Shown here: positions 1-11,790 of the stretch, piece after piece
Numbering within the stretch: position 1 is the stretch's first letter
Layout: every line of letters begins with the position of its first letter
NCBI GenBank assembly: GCA_000320545.1
Contig: ADNK01002524.1
Coordinates: 86,001 to 150,000, forward strand
Length of the DNA stretch: 64,000 nt
DNA from: Bigelowiella natans CCMP2755
Taxonomy: Eukaryota; Cercozoa; Chlorarachniophyceae
Direction: 5' to 3'
Program-made: the position numbers and the translations under genes
Notes under the pieces: generated by a model
The model's input: the letters and a program-made list of their open reading frames with translations, nothing else
Told to the model about the DNA's origin: nothing
Database searches by the model: none

Positions 1-726
1 CTTGAGGGACTTCGTCAGGCCTGTCCGTATCGAACGAGTTAAGCTCTGCTCCAAATACAATTCGCTTTCCACCACTTTTCTTGACGATGTTATGGTACTT
101 CTTAATCATCTGAATTTGAAAGATAGGGGGGACCACCGTAAAAATAATGGAAACAGCATCTATATGATGTTTCAATTTTGGAGTAATTTGTGAGAGTTAA
201 TTTGTGAGAGTTTAAATACCATATCCATGTCGCACGACTTTGCGATGACTACATCGGAATCCACAAGGAGAACGAGCTGTTCTGGGTTACTTGCAGTTAC
301 GTTCTTCAAGTAGTGGTTTGCAATAGCCATCTTAGTTGTAGTGCGAAGAAGAGTTATGTGTTATGTTCAAACCATCGCAGATTGGAAGAAAATATGCCTT
401 CCAAAACATTCTACAGAAGATTGTTATACATCATCGAAGATTAACGCTACCTTAGTCCTGAAACCTCGAAAGACTTCTCCCTTTCCAATCTGTTGAAAAC
501 GCTCATCTCCTTTCGTGGAGAGCCGAAGGAGAGTATCCTTCATTGTGCGAGTTTCAACAGAAGCAATTCGCAAGGTTTCTTTGGAGGAGGATGGGGTGGA
601 TCCAACATAAATCAGCTCGAAAATCCCAGTTCCATGAAGCTTGCTATGCTCTGCGATCTCGGGGTCCCACACAGCCTCAACGCGAAGGATGGCGGCGACT
701 ATAAGAGCAAAGTAGAAAGCAATCAT
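1..726 (-). CDS. PLOD-type glycosyltransferase paralogue A (partial, cut by left edge)
   Basis: Three exons read on the minus strand: 726-451, 330-220 and 109 to the window edge. The protein starts with a hydrophobic signal peptide (MIAFYFALIVAAILRVEA). It continues with a strand carrying ETLRIASVETRT, the metal-binding-like DSDV motif (exon 2) and a VFGAELNSFDTDR stretch. This order matches the glycosyltransferase domain of procollagen-lysine PLOD enzymes, which place sugar on hydroxylysine in the ER. The 37-codon exon 2 and its phase-0 borders are the same as in the complete paralogue at 41229-43070. That paralogue has an extra intron inside the region covered here by exon 1. Start chosen at the first ATG before the signal peptide. 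The C-terminal half lies outside the window. Acceptor substrate is unknown. Confidence 0.75.
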
Positions 727-780
727 CTGCAGCTGTTTGTCCTGACAGCGGAAGGTGGAGAATGCAATTTTCGGACGAGT

Positions 781-1271
781 CTAGGAGTACTGAAGCAGAT
801 TTTTTAGCACTAACTCAAAAAAACTGTGCAGCAAATGATGTGGAACGTGGAACGAAGGTTTTGCGGCATCGACGTAGCACCGGGGTAAGACAGCGAATAC
901 CGGAACTCCGGCGGTGACATATGAAGGTACCGTATGGCTGTTCCTAGTCAAAAACTCCCGGACAATGACGGGATTCGCTTCGACAATTTGCTTCAAATTA
1001 TCGAAAATCATCCACTTGAACCACCGGTTTTTGTCTGAGGATATCAAGTTTTTGAAATAATCGCCGGTCATATCAAGGTTGCGCCAAGTTTAAGCAAAAT
1101 ACGCGATAAAATGGAAATATCAGCAACAATCGACCTACATTTGAAACAATCGAATCCAACCCTACCTTTAGCTCTGAATACCAGCAGAATCTCATACTTG
1201 GCTAATATTGGATCCCATCCCAATTTGAAAGTCTTCAGATTTCTTTTGTTGTCGCAAAAAATATTTATCAT
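781..1271 (-). CDS. Unknown small protein, possibly missing 5' exons
   Basis: Two exons on the minus strand, 1271-1166 and 1034-781, join in phase (FRAK to DKNRWFKW) with GT and AG borders and run to a TAG stop. The spliced reading is aromatic-rich and lacks an obvious signal peptide or membrane segment. I do not recognise the family. The reading frame stays open upstream of 1271 to a possible acceptor near 1293, so earlier exons may exist in the 1.3-1.6 kb interval. It ends only about 55 bases before the start of the glycosyltransferase on the same strand. A separate short gene is my reading; coding status rests on the in-phase splice alone. Confidence 0.4.
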
Positions 1272-1597
1272 CCATTCATCCGTTTTCTTCAACTCAGTGG
1301 TTCTGCCACAATCTCACACTTCCGCACCACACGCAAGTACCGCACCCTGCCCACCCCTTATCCACGTGTGTCTCAGATCCTTCAAACGAGAATTTTAAAC
1401 CGATTCAATGCTTACAAATACACTTATCATTATTTAGTGGATGCTTGTCAATGTTTTCTATGGATATCCTCCCGCTTTTTTAGTGTATAAATGAGGAAAG
1501 TAGGAGACGATGCGTGGTTCCGATGTCCTTAGACATACATGTAAACCTTAGATATTTAATAGCTTACATTACTTTATTTGAAATCAGAGGAAAGAAT
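1272..1597. other. Divergent intergenic interval
   Basis: About 325 bases between the minus-strand unknown gene and the plus-strand ascorbate peroxidase. It must hold both 5' ends. I see an AT-rich stretch near 1420-1490 but no motif I would name as a promoter element. Confidence 0.35.
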
Positions 1598-3076
1598 ATG
1601 CAGCACCCTGGTTCTTCCACCGACTACGTCTCTTTGGACCTCAATGTACCTGCCCCTTCCACGCCTCGCAGGAAAATTAACCTTCGCTACGTGGCAGTGT
1701 TTGCTGGGGTTGCTGTTGTAGCTTTGGTTGCACTTTCCGGTGCTTACAATGTCCTAGGGCGCGGTCTTGCTACACGTAGCACAGCCTTCCGCGCTCCTTC
1801 ACTAGCTCGCAATCAGTTTGCAATTTCGTCCCCTCTTGCTGGATGCGGACGAGTACCACGAACCGCCATGTTCGCCACAGCGACCGATTTGAAACTTGAC
1901 TGGGCTGGTCTTAAAAATGATCTTGCAACAATGATCAAAGCAAAAGAATGCGGGCCTATTATGATCCGGCTTTCTTGGCATGATGCTGGTACCTACTGTA
2001 AGGCTGACAACAGTGGAGGAGCAAGAGGTGCTCAGCGTTTTGAAGAGGGAGAATCTCAGCATGGCGCCAATGCTGGACTTGACGTTGCAATTGGCCTCTT
2101 GAAGGACATCCAGGAGAAGTAATTTATCATTTTTTTCGTAAATCTTGAATCAAAGATTGAACTGTTTAACTTCGAGAACAAAGACTGCTTAATTAATTCT
2201 TAACTTTATGATTTTGGTGAGCTAAGCTTATCGCTGAGTGCCCAAACACATCATATATATATCATGTATTCAAATCTGTTTTCTAACTATATCTCCTCGC
2301 TACCCCTATCTCCAGATATCCCATCAGCGCTGCCGACCTTTGGGCATTTGCTTCATGTGTAGCAACGGAGGTGATGGGAGGACCAAAGATTGCTTTCCGT
2401 GCTGGGCGTGACGATATTCCTGATCCAACCGGCTGTGTTGAAGAAGGAAGGCTTCCCGACGCTGATAAGGGCTCAGACCATCTGCGATCTGTATTTGGAC
2501 GAATGGGCTTCAGTGACAAGGATATCGTTGTCCTTTCTGGGGCACATACCGTTGGAAGGTGCCATGGAGACCGAAGTGGTTTCGAAGGTAGCGATGAATA
2601 GTAATACTAGCAACACAATGCTACTATGTCCTGGTTTGCGCAACGTATGCAATATTCGATTCCCATATTATCAACTGCGCATTGAGGCATGCTCATAAAA
2701 TGGAAGTCTTTCCACAGTTCAGATTCTGGATTATTTCTATTCACAGCCACTATATCCTCATTGCTTGGTTTGTATTGTTTAAGGTGCATGGACTGAGGCT
2801 CCTCTTCAATGGGACAACGCCTACTTCAAGAACATAATGTCGAAGAGCTACGCAGCGGAAACCACTGCTGCTGGCAACCCGCAGTACAGAAATGCCGATG
2901 CTGATATCATCGCTTTGGAAACAGACCTTGCTCTCACTACTGATCCTGAATTCAAGAAGTACACAGAGGAGTTTGCCAATGATGCTGAAGCTTTCAACAA
3001 GGCTTACGCTGAAACCTATCAAAAGCTGCAGGAACTTGGCTGGGGAAGCAAGGGCCTCACTGAAATTGCTTGGTAA
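1598..3076 (+). CDS. APX: Ascorbate peroxidase, class I haem peroxidase, plastid-type N-terminus
   Basis: Three exons, 1598-2118, 2316-2587 and 2784-3076, give 361 residues. The distal haem pocket is [10 protein letters not shown] (Arg124, Trp127, His128). The proximal His251 sits in [12 protein letters not shown]. Trp266 (GAWT) and Asp311 ([10 protein letters not shown]) complete the buried Trp-Asp-His set, so the enzyme looks intact. Class I peroxidases of this type reduce hydrogen peroxide with ascorbate in chloroplasts. Residues 31-52 form a hydrophobic anchor preceded by about 30 polar residues, then [12 protein letters not shown] and a basic, Ser-rich segment before the catalytic domain at about residue 97. 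This fits a bipartite leader or a membrane-anchored form. A short in-frame extension upstream of 1598 is open, but I took the first ATG. Cytochrome-c-peroxidase activity cannot be excluded by sequence. Confidence 0.92.
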
Positions 3077-3099
3077 GTGTAGGCAGAATCCGCTGTTTA

Positions 3100-4800
3100 T
3101 GCAGTGGCAATCAATTGCATGATGCGACCATGATAGGGTCATGTCAGTCAAATACTCACGCTCCATCTGTGAATCTGACTAAGAAAAGTATCTAGGCATG
3201 CTTTCACAATATTCATACTAATATTGCATGCAAAAGCAAATGAGAGTGTATGCGGCGCTCGAAAAACGGCGCGTGGTGATCGTAGATGCGTTGGTTATGA
3301 TGCATACAAGCATGCCTAGCTAGCTTAGATGGATGGCATAAGCATGCATCGTAACCTGACACATCTAGACAACTAGAGCTGCTGTTCACCCTGATGCATT
3401 TCTAGAACGCTACACAAGAACAAACAAAGTGCATGCATTTAAGCATGTACGTGCGTGTGCTAATAACGAACTGCTAGCTAGCTACATGTACGTAGCTAAA
3501 TAGCAAGCTTGGATGTATTTGTTCGACTCTGCTAGGAGTTGCTGCGCTTGACACGGTCTAGCGGTGCACATGTAGATAATGTAGCTAGACATCACTATAG
3601 ATCATGCAAATAGACATGCCACACGCACATCTAGACATGCCCACGAGACTAGACCTACGACTAAATGCGAGCCATGCGTGCTCGCGCCTTGCTAGCTTGT
3701 GCTGCTCTGTTGCTACAATTGTAATTGCTCCTTGTGCTAAAAACCACGCAGCGCCGCAGCAAATTCAGGTGCGTCACATGTTCTTACAAAAGAAATCACT
3801 ACAGTGCTGGACGAGTACGCAAAGCTTCGATCGTTGACAAAACGTTTGCTAGTTCTAGAGTTTGCGCGCGCGCATGCATCATGCTAGCATGATGGAGCAA
3901 CACAAACGGTTCCAAACATGCAAGCGCTTAAAAAAACAATTATTTCAGCATGCTAGCATTGCAGGCACTTGCAAGCACATTTTTGAGCGCTTGTTGAAAT
4001 CGCTCACATCCACTTTTCCATCCCCCTAGCCCTCTCTAGCCCTCCACTCTAGTGCCACCCTCCATGAGCACACAGAAATCACTCTAGCACTACACTAGTA
4101 CACCATGGAAAAAGCAGCCCCCTTGGCTAGCTGAGAGTAATTTTTTTGGCATACTAGCATAGTTGTCACGCATTCATTCATTTTGATCAAATGTGCAAAA
4201 ACAAGCGGGCAAGTTTGAAATGTAACATGGATGACCCTCAAAACGTTTTTCGAGTGTTTTTGAAGTACTTTTTTAAGCTGCCAAGCTTTCTTCTGACACA
4301 CCCAACTGTGTGCAATGCCGCGTTAGTTGGCTAAATGGCTAACACACTCTGTTTGTATTTTTTGACGAAGCCAGCAAGCTTGTAGATTGCATCTCACTCA
4401 TGTGCGCATGATCACAATGCACGTGCGCCTGTCCAGTCGATCGCAGTTGATGGACGTGCATGTCTATCTTAATGCTAACTAGTGCGTCCGCGAAGCATTG
4501 CCATTGAGATATCTAGATTTTTGCCATTGTTGTCTGTTCATCAGCCGGCGGCACATCCCAGCTGTGCAGCATGATATAAAATGACTTGCACGTGCGTGCG
4601 ATGAAACGCATGCACGCGACTGCAATGATAAAAACAGATGAAGAAAAGTGCATGCAAGCTCTGTGCATCTAATAAGAGAAAGATGACACAATGTATATTG
4701 GGCACTTTTTGAATACATGTGTCGTATACGATAGTAACACAAAGTGCATGTAGCAGTTAGAAAACAACATGTGATGCGTGGCACATTATCCCATGACAAG
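3100..4800. repeat. CTAGC/GCATGC-rich non-coding island 1
   Basis: No plausible gene. The stretch is dense in GCATGC, TGCATG, CTAGC and AGCTAGCT words and in short palindromes, for example an 18-base perfect palindrome at 3877-3894 centred on GCTAGC. Its texture differs from the microsatellite-rich flanks. Similar islands lie at about 40.0-41.05 kb and 43.4-45.74 kb. It follows the 3' end of the peroxidase gene. Confidence 0.6.
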
Positions 4801-5338
4801 ATGCTTATTGAGCCAATGATACTTGTATCTTACGCGAAGCCAATAAGTTTATTCTATAGAACGAAAAAGAAATATTCATTTCATTTCCTCCAAAATATCC
4901 TAATGCTCATTGGATTCATTGGGAAAGGAAAATAGCTTCTTCAGCCAAAGCCAATTTTTAATATTAAATAAATATAGTCGCCATCTTTATCTTTCTGACC
5001 TCCAGCTTCCCACAAAAGTATTCGTTGCATCATCTGTAATACGCACAGAATTTCATAAATTAAAACGAATTTGTAAAGATCCAATTTCCTCCCCCTCCTC
5101 CTCGGTCCGCTTCTTTTCATATATCTACATCATAGTCATGTTCCACTCCAAATACAGTTGCCAACTACTACTTATCAGTGCTCTAGCTGCTACAATAATA
5201 CTTTCCCGTCCTCCTATTCATCTTCCTGTTACTACAACCTCCAAGATATGAGGAGAGAAGGCTTCCTTTGCGCTGGCCTTTTTTGTGGGTATGGACCTTT
5301 GTCATTGCTGCAATGCGTGGTTGTAGATCACCCTGCTG
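4801..5338. other. Intergenic, nothing identified
   Basis: AT-rich sequence with CTC-rich patches. A short open stretch starts with an ATG at 5138 and has a hydrophobic N-terminus, but I could not connect it to neighbouring exons in phase. Confidence 0.3.
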
Positions 5339-5572
5339 ATGCTCACGATAAACACCACTATTGTTGTTGTGGGGATTTCCCCCTCTTTTTCCTCCTCCTC
5401 CTTCTACGCTCTCAATATGCTCATTACGATAGGAGTGGTGTGCTTGCTGGTGACTTCTTTTGATGCTTTCCGTCAATCCAACCTGCACCCAAACCAGAGG
5501 AGAATGACGAAGCAGAGAAAGAGAAAGAAAGAGGGTGAGATCAAAAGGCTTCAATTGGATCTGGCTCAATAA
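5339..5572 (+). CDS. Possible small membrane protein or last exon
   Basis: An ATG-started frame of 77 codons. It has two hydrophobic stretches separated by a Ser-rich segment, then a strongly basic tail (QRRMTKQRKRKKEGEIKRL) and a TAA. The frame also opens from a plausible acceptor (TTGTAG) just upstream at about 5329, so this may be the terminal exon of a longer gene. The hydrophobic-then-basic order resembles the tail of a small membrane protein. I recognise no family. Low-complexity CTC/TTC runs in the region could fake hydrophobicity, so coding status is uncertain. Confidence 0.3.
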   Translation: MLTINTTIVVVGISPSFSSSSFYALNMLITIGVVCLLVTSFDAFRQSNLHPNQRRMTKQRKRKKEGEIKRLQLDLAQ

Positions 5573-5857
5573 ACGCAAGTTCTAGAATGGACTAAAAATG
5601 CAAAAATACTTATTGAATATTCCTATATTCATGTTGCCATCTATACACAAGAAATTGAGATTGGGAGGCCACTAGTGATATGAAGTAGGATGATGACTTT
5701 TATCAATTGTATTCACCTATCATATTACCACATTCCTTGGACTGGCTAAGCTGGCACCTGAGCAGTCAGTAGAGCAGCAGCAAGGAGTCAGTTATTGCTC
5801 CTCTAATCGAGCGCTAAGTTACAATTTATCGATGCTTTCAAGTTAATTAGGTTGATT

Positions 5858-6377
5858 TTAGAATTTGGAGTAAACAGTAGGTGATACATCTAATGAGTGT
5901 CGAGCACTATCATCCTGAGCATCATTATTTAAGGCAGTAGCTTCAAGTGTCACATTGTTATCAATCTTTGAATAGGCACCCTTCGTTTGATTCGTGCCAG
6001 TAGAAGAAGCACTAGTGTAATTGCTCTCCCAAGTGCATCCATCATCTTCCCTCTCCAGCCTGAAAATCAAGCACAATAACCCTTTCATTCGAGAGTGGAA
6101 ACCATCGTAAATATTCTGGAGCAATTACAAATGCATGTGCCACAACACAGAGAATATAGTAGAAAAGCTTACTCTCTCATCTCGTTTGCTGTTGGTAAAG
6201 AGTCAAGAACGCGTTTCTTTTCTCTTTCCAGATGAATCGAAGATAACTGTAGGAATACAGTTTTAGAACGTCATGCTCGCGATAGGGCAATATCAATAAA
6301 CATGCACACACGCGTGCAACGTTGGTATCTGTACCATAAATATATAACATACATATGTCATAGTAGTATTATTATTT

Positions 6378-6417
<40 letters not shown>

Positions 6418-6446
6418 GATCGAGAGAGAGATAGAGAAAGAGAGAA

Positions 6447-6496
<50 letters not shown>

Positions 6497-7765
6497 ATAG
6501 GATCCAAATGACGCACTTTCTATGACATCTATCGCTTTAGCATTTAACTACCACATCGTTGTTGACATTATCACCGTCAAGCTTCTTCTTATTGTTAGCT
6601 GTGTTTCCCCCCTTCACTGCACTCAACTTAGAGATCTTTAGAATATTACGACGCATCTTCTCAAGGTTGAAGCTGTTTTTGGACATCTATAAATGTATCG
6701 AATTAGATGAGATTGATCTAATATAATTACCTTGAAACGACAGAAAATAATTAAAGTGAAACGTATCTGACAACAACCCAACAACTAGGCAAACCACGGA
6801 TGGAGTGTGATATGCACCACGTGTACCTGCCAATATTCATCGAGCGAGTCACACCCGATATCTTTTCAAGACACCAAAAAGAAGACGCATAAATTAGATT
6901 AGAGACAGTAACACTATTTACTGGACAAATTTTATTGGAAAAACGATACGATTGTATTAGCTATAACAGCAGAAGAAACGCGTTGATGATGATAACACTG
7001 GATTCTCGCGTCAAATAGATACCCTTTCGTTGGGATATGAATTGCGAGAATTCAGACGTCGGACCTGTCTAACATCTAAATTATTCGTTTTGCTTGAATG
7101 TTAATGCCTTGTTGGTGGAGTTTATGGTGTTATGATTGTATTTCTTACAGCAGTAGAGCGAAGTAAGGAGAAGTACGATGCTGGAGAGCAAAATGAGGGC
7201 TTCTTTCCTAATAGTGAAAGATCATTGCTTTAGACCTTAGAACTAAATATTAATCAGACGATAAAATGAAAATGAAAACATTCAAAATATGATTTTGTCC
7301 TTGGATTCCAGCGCATTTTGTCGGCGCAGTTTGGTTTTTGTCCTAGTTTAGTACTATATCATTTGCGTTTGCTTATTTGTTATACTTACAAATTCACCAG
7401 GGAACTTGATGACGAAGTTGAACTCTAGTGAGTTAAAAATAAATAATATTGTGCATTAGAGCAAATGTAATTTTCGAGATCTTGTTTTAAATTACACACG
7501 TCGTAGATGTTCTTGTCCCATACAATCATGCACTCAAAACAAGAGTAAAAAGGGAAACCGCTGCTGCCAGACTCATTGTTGAATACAGCAACTCGCACAA
7601 ATCAGCTTAAAAATCGATCAATGGATTTTAAAATTCGCACAAATGTATGATTACATCACAACTGGCTTAATCGAATACCGGAGCGACTGTTGGTGCGTAT
7701 GTTGCCGCAACCTCCATAGGCATCTGCAGCAATAACAGTAGGAGAGAACTAGCAATAACTTGCAT
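5858..7765 (-). CDS. Small single-pass membrane protein with signal peptide, unknown function
   Basis: Eight exons on the minus strand join in phase: 7765-7679, 7571-7500, 7424-7390, 7207-7149, 6861-6827, 6686-6552, 6246-6173 and 6059-5858, giving about 232 residues. The ATG opens a clear signal peptide (MQVIASSLLLLLLQ). A short lumenal part and a Ser-rich stalk follow, then a membrane helix (ALILLSSIVLLLTSLYC) and a basic cytoplasmic segment with KMRRNILKISKL. The C-terminal tail is polar, acidic and Asn/Ser/Thr-rich. This is the layout of a type I membrane protein. I do not recognise the family. Exon 2 (7571-7500) is the least certain, since more than one acceptor is possible. The intron between exons 6 and 7 holds the AT/GA microsatellite at 6384-6493. 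Confidence 0.55.
6384..6493. repeat. Compound (AT)n-(GA)n microsatellite
   Basis: About 34 bases of AT repeat followed by about 70 bases of imperfect GA repeat, inside an intron of the minus-strand membrane-protein gene. Confidence 0.9.
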
Positions 7766-8719
7766 CGTTTATTTTTCTTCGTTGTGCGGTGGATTGCTAT
7801 GTGCGTTGGCCTGTAGGATCAAGCAGAATATAAAAATAGACTGTTACAAAGAGCTTCCTCGTGCATCAACCGCATGTGTTAGTTCCAACATATCCAGTTC
7901 AACATATCACGTTAATTAAGTAGATAAGCGAGGACCAATGGAGTGTAGTAGCCAAGATTCTAGTTAGAAGTGGATTGTTGCAAGTCTGTAATTGAATCTT
8001 AGATCTCTGAGGCACCACTTCAGCTAAACGCCACGGGGATGCTGCCCTCATGCGGCTCGAGGAGGGCGTACATTGTAAAACGCTCAGGAAATAGTTGGCC
8101 TTTTTTCACTGCGACAACAAAATCCTACACAAAACGACTTGGAACCGCTCCGCTCTCAGCGAACCCAAGGGCAACGTTACGATGCCAATCGAGACTGAGT
8201 AAAACATGTTTCTTGAAGGGGCCCGCGCGAGAAACACACTGCGACTTGAATGCTGGTTTCTCAAAAAGAATGCGACATTTCCATTTGTCGTATGAGGAAA
8301 ACCCAGCAAGTTTCTGCCTGATTTGGAGATGCAGCTGAGACCAACGGGACGAGGCACGTGTGCCCTTGGTATCTTGACCATTTTATGCTACAGTACCGCA
8401 GAAAAGCTCCCCGCAGCTTTTTGCTGAAAACCATGCCGAAAACATCGAATTTACAAGTCGCAGAATCAAAATCTACTGCTCTCCCTATTCGCCGAAGCGA
8501 TACGAAGTAGCGCAAAAGGTAGGAAAAGGAAGCATCCGCTGTTTCTGAGGGAAAAGCGTATTTTTGGGTGTCTGCGAGCATTAAACGGAGGGCAATTTAG
8601 GTCTTTGTAAGGAGTTTATTTGACAAATAATACTTCCATTACTCAACAATCCTGAGGAGCACCAACGACAAACTCACGACTACCACGTAACACTCCCCCC
8701 CCCAATACTGCTACCAGGT
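7766..8719. other. Divergent intergenic region, 0.95 kb
   Basis: Lies between two divergent genes (minus start 7765, plus start 8720) and so should hold both promoters. The part from about 8000 to 8580 is richer in GC and CpG than the surroundings. Open frames there on both strands have no recognisable product and no matching splice partners, so I leave it as intergenic. Confidence 0.4.
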
Positions 8720-9766
8720 ATGCTTGCCATTTCCTTCGCTTTAGGAGTCTTGCTCTATCTTCAGCCAATAGAAGCCGTTTGGAAAAAGAATCGCAGGACG
8801 GCGACGGCTGTGGTCGATGATAATGAACAGTCGTTATTTGAATATAACAACGCATTTGCTGGCAATGCTACGGCTGGTATTATTCTAGTGTCCACCTACT
8901 CTGTCCTGAGTAAGAAGTAGGAGTGCCTCTGTTTACTGCTAGACCGTCTCTCACCCCCCTCACTGCATATTCTATTGTAAACCTCTTCCAACGTAATGCT
9001 AAGCTGACCTTGTAAAATGACTCCGTACACAGGACAAGAACGGTTTGTGGAAGAAGATGGAGTGTTAGTGATTGAGGCCGAGCACTTCTTTCGAAGGAAA
9101 AAATCAACCTACTCTCTCTACACCAAAACCCATCGATGGAAAACGGACGAGGAGCTTGTCGAACAAGGCGTACTTGTTAAAACGGGGTTCAACAGCAACT
9201 ACTGGGACAACAGTGGGGGGGGGAAGTTCATGTGCGTCTTCCCAGATGAGCGAGGAGAAGATAAAGAGGTATTTCCATCAACAGCTAGCTACACATTATT
9301 ATAGTGAACCTGATGCAAGAGAGTCTTCTATTACAGTATGTATACAGGGTTTTGGTTATCATTCCTAATAAATCTACATTTTTATTGTTTTTGCTACCAT
9401 TCCTAACATATCTACATATATATTTTACGTGTTGGCCATTAAATTGAACTGGCAGCCGCACATACACATTCACCATAAAAGAATATTCGTGGATATAATG
9501 CCGTCGTTGAAGCCAACAATAACTAAAAACAGGGGCCGTTTTCACCGAAAGACAGCACTACGCTGGGTTCTCCAGCCCGAATGGATTATCGAATCTTCAT
9601 CACGAACCCAGGCATATACTACGTCTACGTCAGAGGGTACTCGATAGGAGGAGAGTCAAACGGGATTCATGTTGGCCATAGCAAGGCCCTCACCCCGGAA
9701 GAGGCAGAAGCACAAGGGAAAAAAATGTCTGACAGAGTAGACTCTAGTGCCTGCATACGCTCAGTA

Positions 9767-9800
<34 letters not shown>

Positions 9801-10490
9801 TGTTGTTCTAGTAGTATTGATTCATTCATCTTCATCATCGGTACCATTATTCCATTAGCCGTCTGGAGGACTACGAGTCATCGAATATATCAGGTTTCAG
9901 AGGTCACAACCGTTGGATATGGGAAGAAGGCCGCAAGGTAGGAGGGAGGCGTCGTATACACGTATACACATTCAACTCCAAACAGTATATTATGTTCTGT
10001 GTGCAATTACGAATAACGATGATATCTATATCATACACTCGCGCACACATACGCATACGCACACATAACATACATTTATGTTATATCATCTAACAAGCCC
10101 TATCCATCAGCATGAGTACTCCTCCCCCGCACGTCTCAATCTGAGGAGAAACAAAATGGTAGTGTAATCAATCACAACTCTCACGACTAATAATGGAGGC
10201 AAAAACTGGGCTGAAATACATCAGTAGAGAAACGAAGACTACGAGCACACTCAAGCGAACACCAAGCAACAAACAACAACCAGAGTGCCGTGTGGGCATA
10301 AATAACTGCCGTTCTCTATCATTGATACCTATAGACGCTGAATATCTGGAACCGAGACGACGGCTTTTGCTTTGATAGAATTGTTCTGACGAAAGATCCG
10401 CTCTTTGACCCCGACAAAGACACCGACGATAAAGAACGCCGCGTTCGTGAAATAGGCCCTCCTGAGAGTAAAGTGCAGATGATCCTCTAG
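8720..10490 (+). CDS. Secreted protein with GH115_C/CBM-like carbohydrate-binding domain
   Basis: Exons 8720-8909, 9033-9268, 9533 to about 9726, 9859-9937 and 10335-10490. A signal peptide (MLAISFALGVLLYLQPIEA) leads the protein. The rest reads like the beta-sandwich module at the C-terminus of GH115 glucuronidases and related carbohydrate-binding domains. The hallmarks are LVIEAEHFF near the start, ITNPGIYYVYVRGY in the middle, then GHNRWIWEEGRK, and finally LNIWNRDDGFCFDRIVLTKD with a closing GPPES. No catalytic domain is present, so I infer a secreted or ER lectin-like protein rather than an enzyme. The joint between exons 3 and 4 has no ideal donor in the right phase. The family usually has about 15 more residues before the LNIW strand, so a small exon between 9938 and 10334 is probably missing from this model. 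A G9 run in exon 2 encodes glycines. Confidence 0.72.
9767..9800. repeat. (TAG)n microsatellite
   Basis: About eleven TAG units on the plus strand between exons 3 and 4 of the CBM-like gene; intronic in the model. Confidence 0.9.
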
Positions 10491-11748
10491 TTTCTAGCAT
10501 TGCAATGACTAAGAAGGGTATACTCGACGCTCACCCGATTGGAAATATAGCTTGAGGAAGGAAACGCTATACATACTGAAAGTGTGTCCTGTAAGCATAT
10601 TTAGTTGGAAAGACTATGAATATATGTCAACTATTTATGTTTTGCACAAACAAGTAGATCTATCGAAATGCTCTCATATTTTCTATTAAGTTGAACTACA
10701 AAAGTGTGCGAGGCATTGATCTGCGAAACGAGTCTACGCATGTTCGTATATGTGATATTACCATTATTACCACTACAGTCGCCGCAACGGACACTTTTTG
10801 AGTGCGCATGCCATGACACACTTATCAAGATGAAATTGCATTGGTTTCTTACCCAGCTATATAGCTGAATACTCTCATATACATGTGCTTTTGTGTTTTG
10901 ACTAGCATTCAACTAGCATTCATTCTGTACGATGCGTGCAAAAATTAAGTAGGTCTGCTGCCATATCTACTAAAGTTGGGCAGTAGTTGTTTCGCACCTG
11001 CTGATGATGTCCTTATTTTGTGCATGTATCACACGCACGCGCTACATGTATGCAAGTGCCGTCGCCATAACGCTAATGAGATGGTGGCTCACAATGTCAT
11101 GGTCTTCAATGTGCATTCGCAGCAGCCCGCGGTATGTGACACAGGACAAATATAAAGGAGCATGTTGTGCTATGTTTGTTATTTCTAGTTCATTGAAATA
11201 TGCATACCAACACATGTGCTACCAACGCATTTCCTCGTGTGTTGATCGCTTCTCTAATGCACAGCGACGTCAGCATCATTGTGTACTCATAGGTCTAAAC
11301 GACTTTCAATCAATAGGGAAGCAAGCATCCTGTTCCAGTCCGAGGGCGCGATTTAGATCTTGCACGTGACTTTAAACGCTCCTGATATCGATGGACGCAT
11401 CATGCATTTTCACTAAGAATCGTTCGACGAATAACTACATTTTATAAGTATAAACATATCACACAAACAGAGGAAGGAATCGTTGCGTTTTCATTGAAAT
11501 TCTGTAAAGGTCACATTTCAGAATCATCGCTCTCTAAAATGAACATGTTATGAAATGATATATCCTCACGGCATTGATGGACACTCTCCTATATTCTACG
11601 GGGTGCAGACATTATTGCTGCGGGGCCTTTATTCGACTAGAGTCACACTCTTTTTTTGGACTTACACTGTTTATACAGTTTCATCTTGCATACATGTACA
11701 TCGTGTTCATACCATACCATACATCCGTTGGAACAAGAGGGAGAAATA

Positions 11749-11790
<42 letters not shown>

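Noticed and set aside
6384-6493. Direct repeats that could suggest a CRISPR array
   Set aside because: Simple dinucleotide microsatellites without spacers, in a eukaryotic intron.
8039-8581. Overlapping 90-106-codon frames on both strands
   Set aside because: No domain, no splice partners, and the place expected for a divergent promoter.
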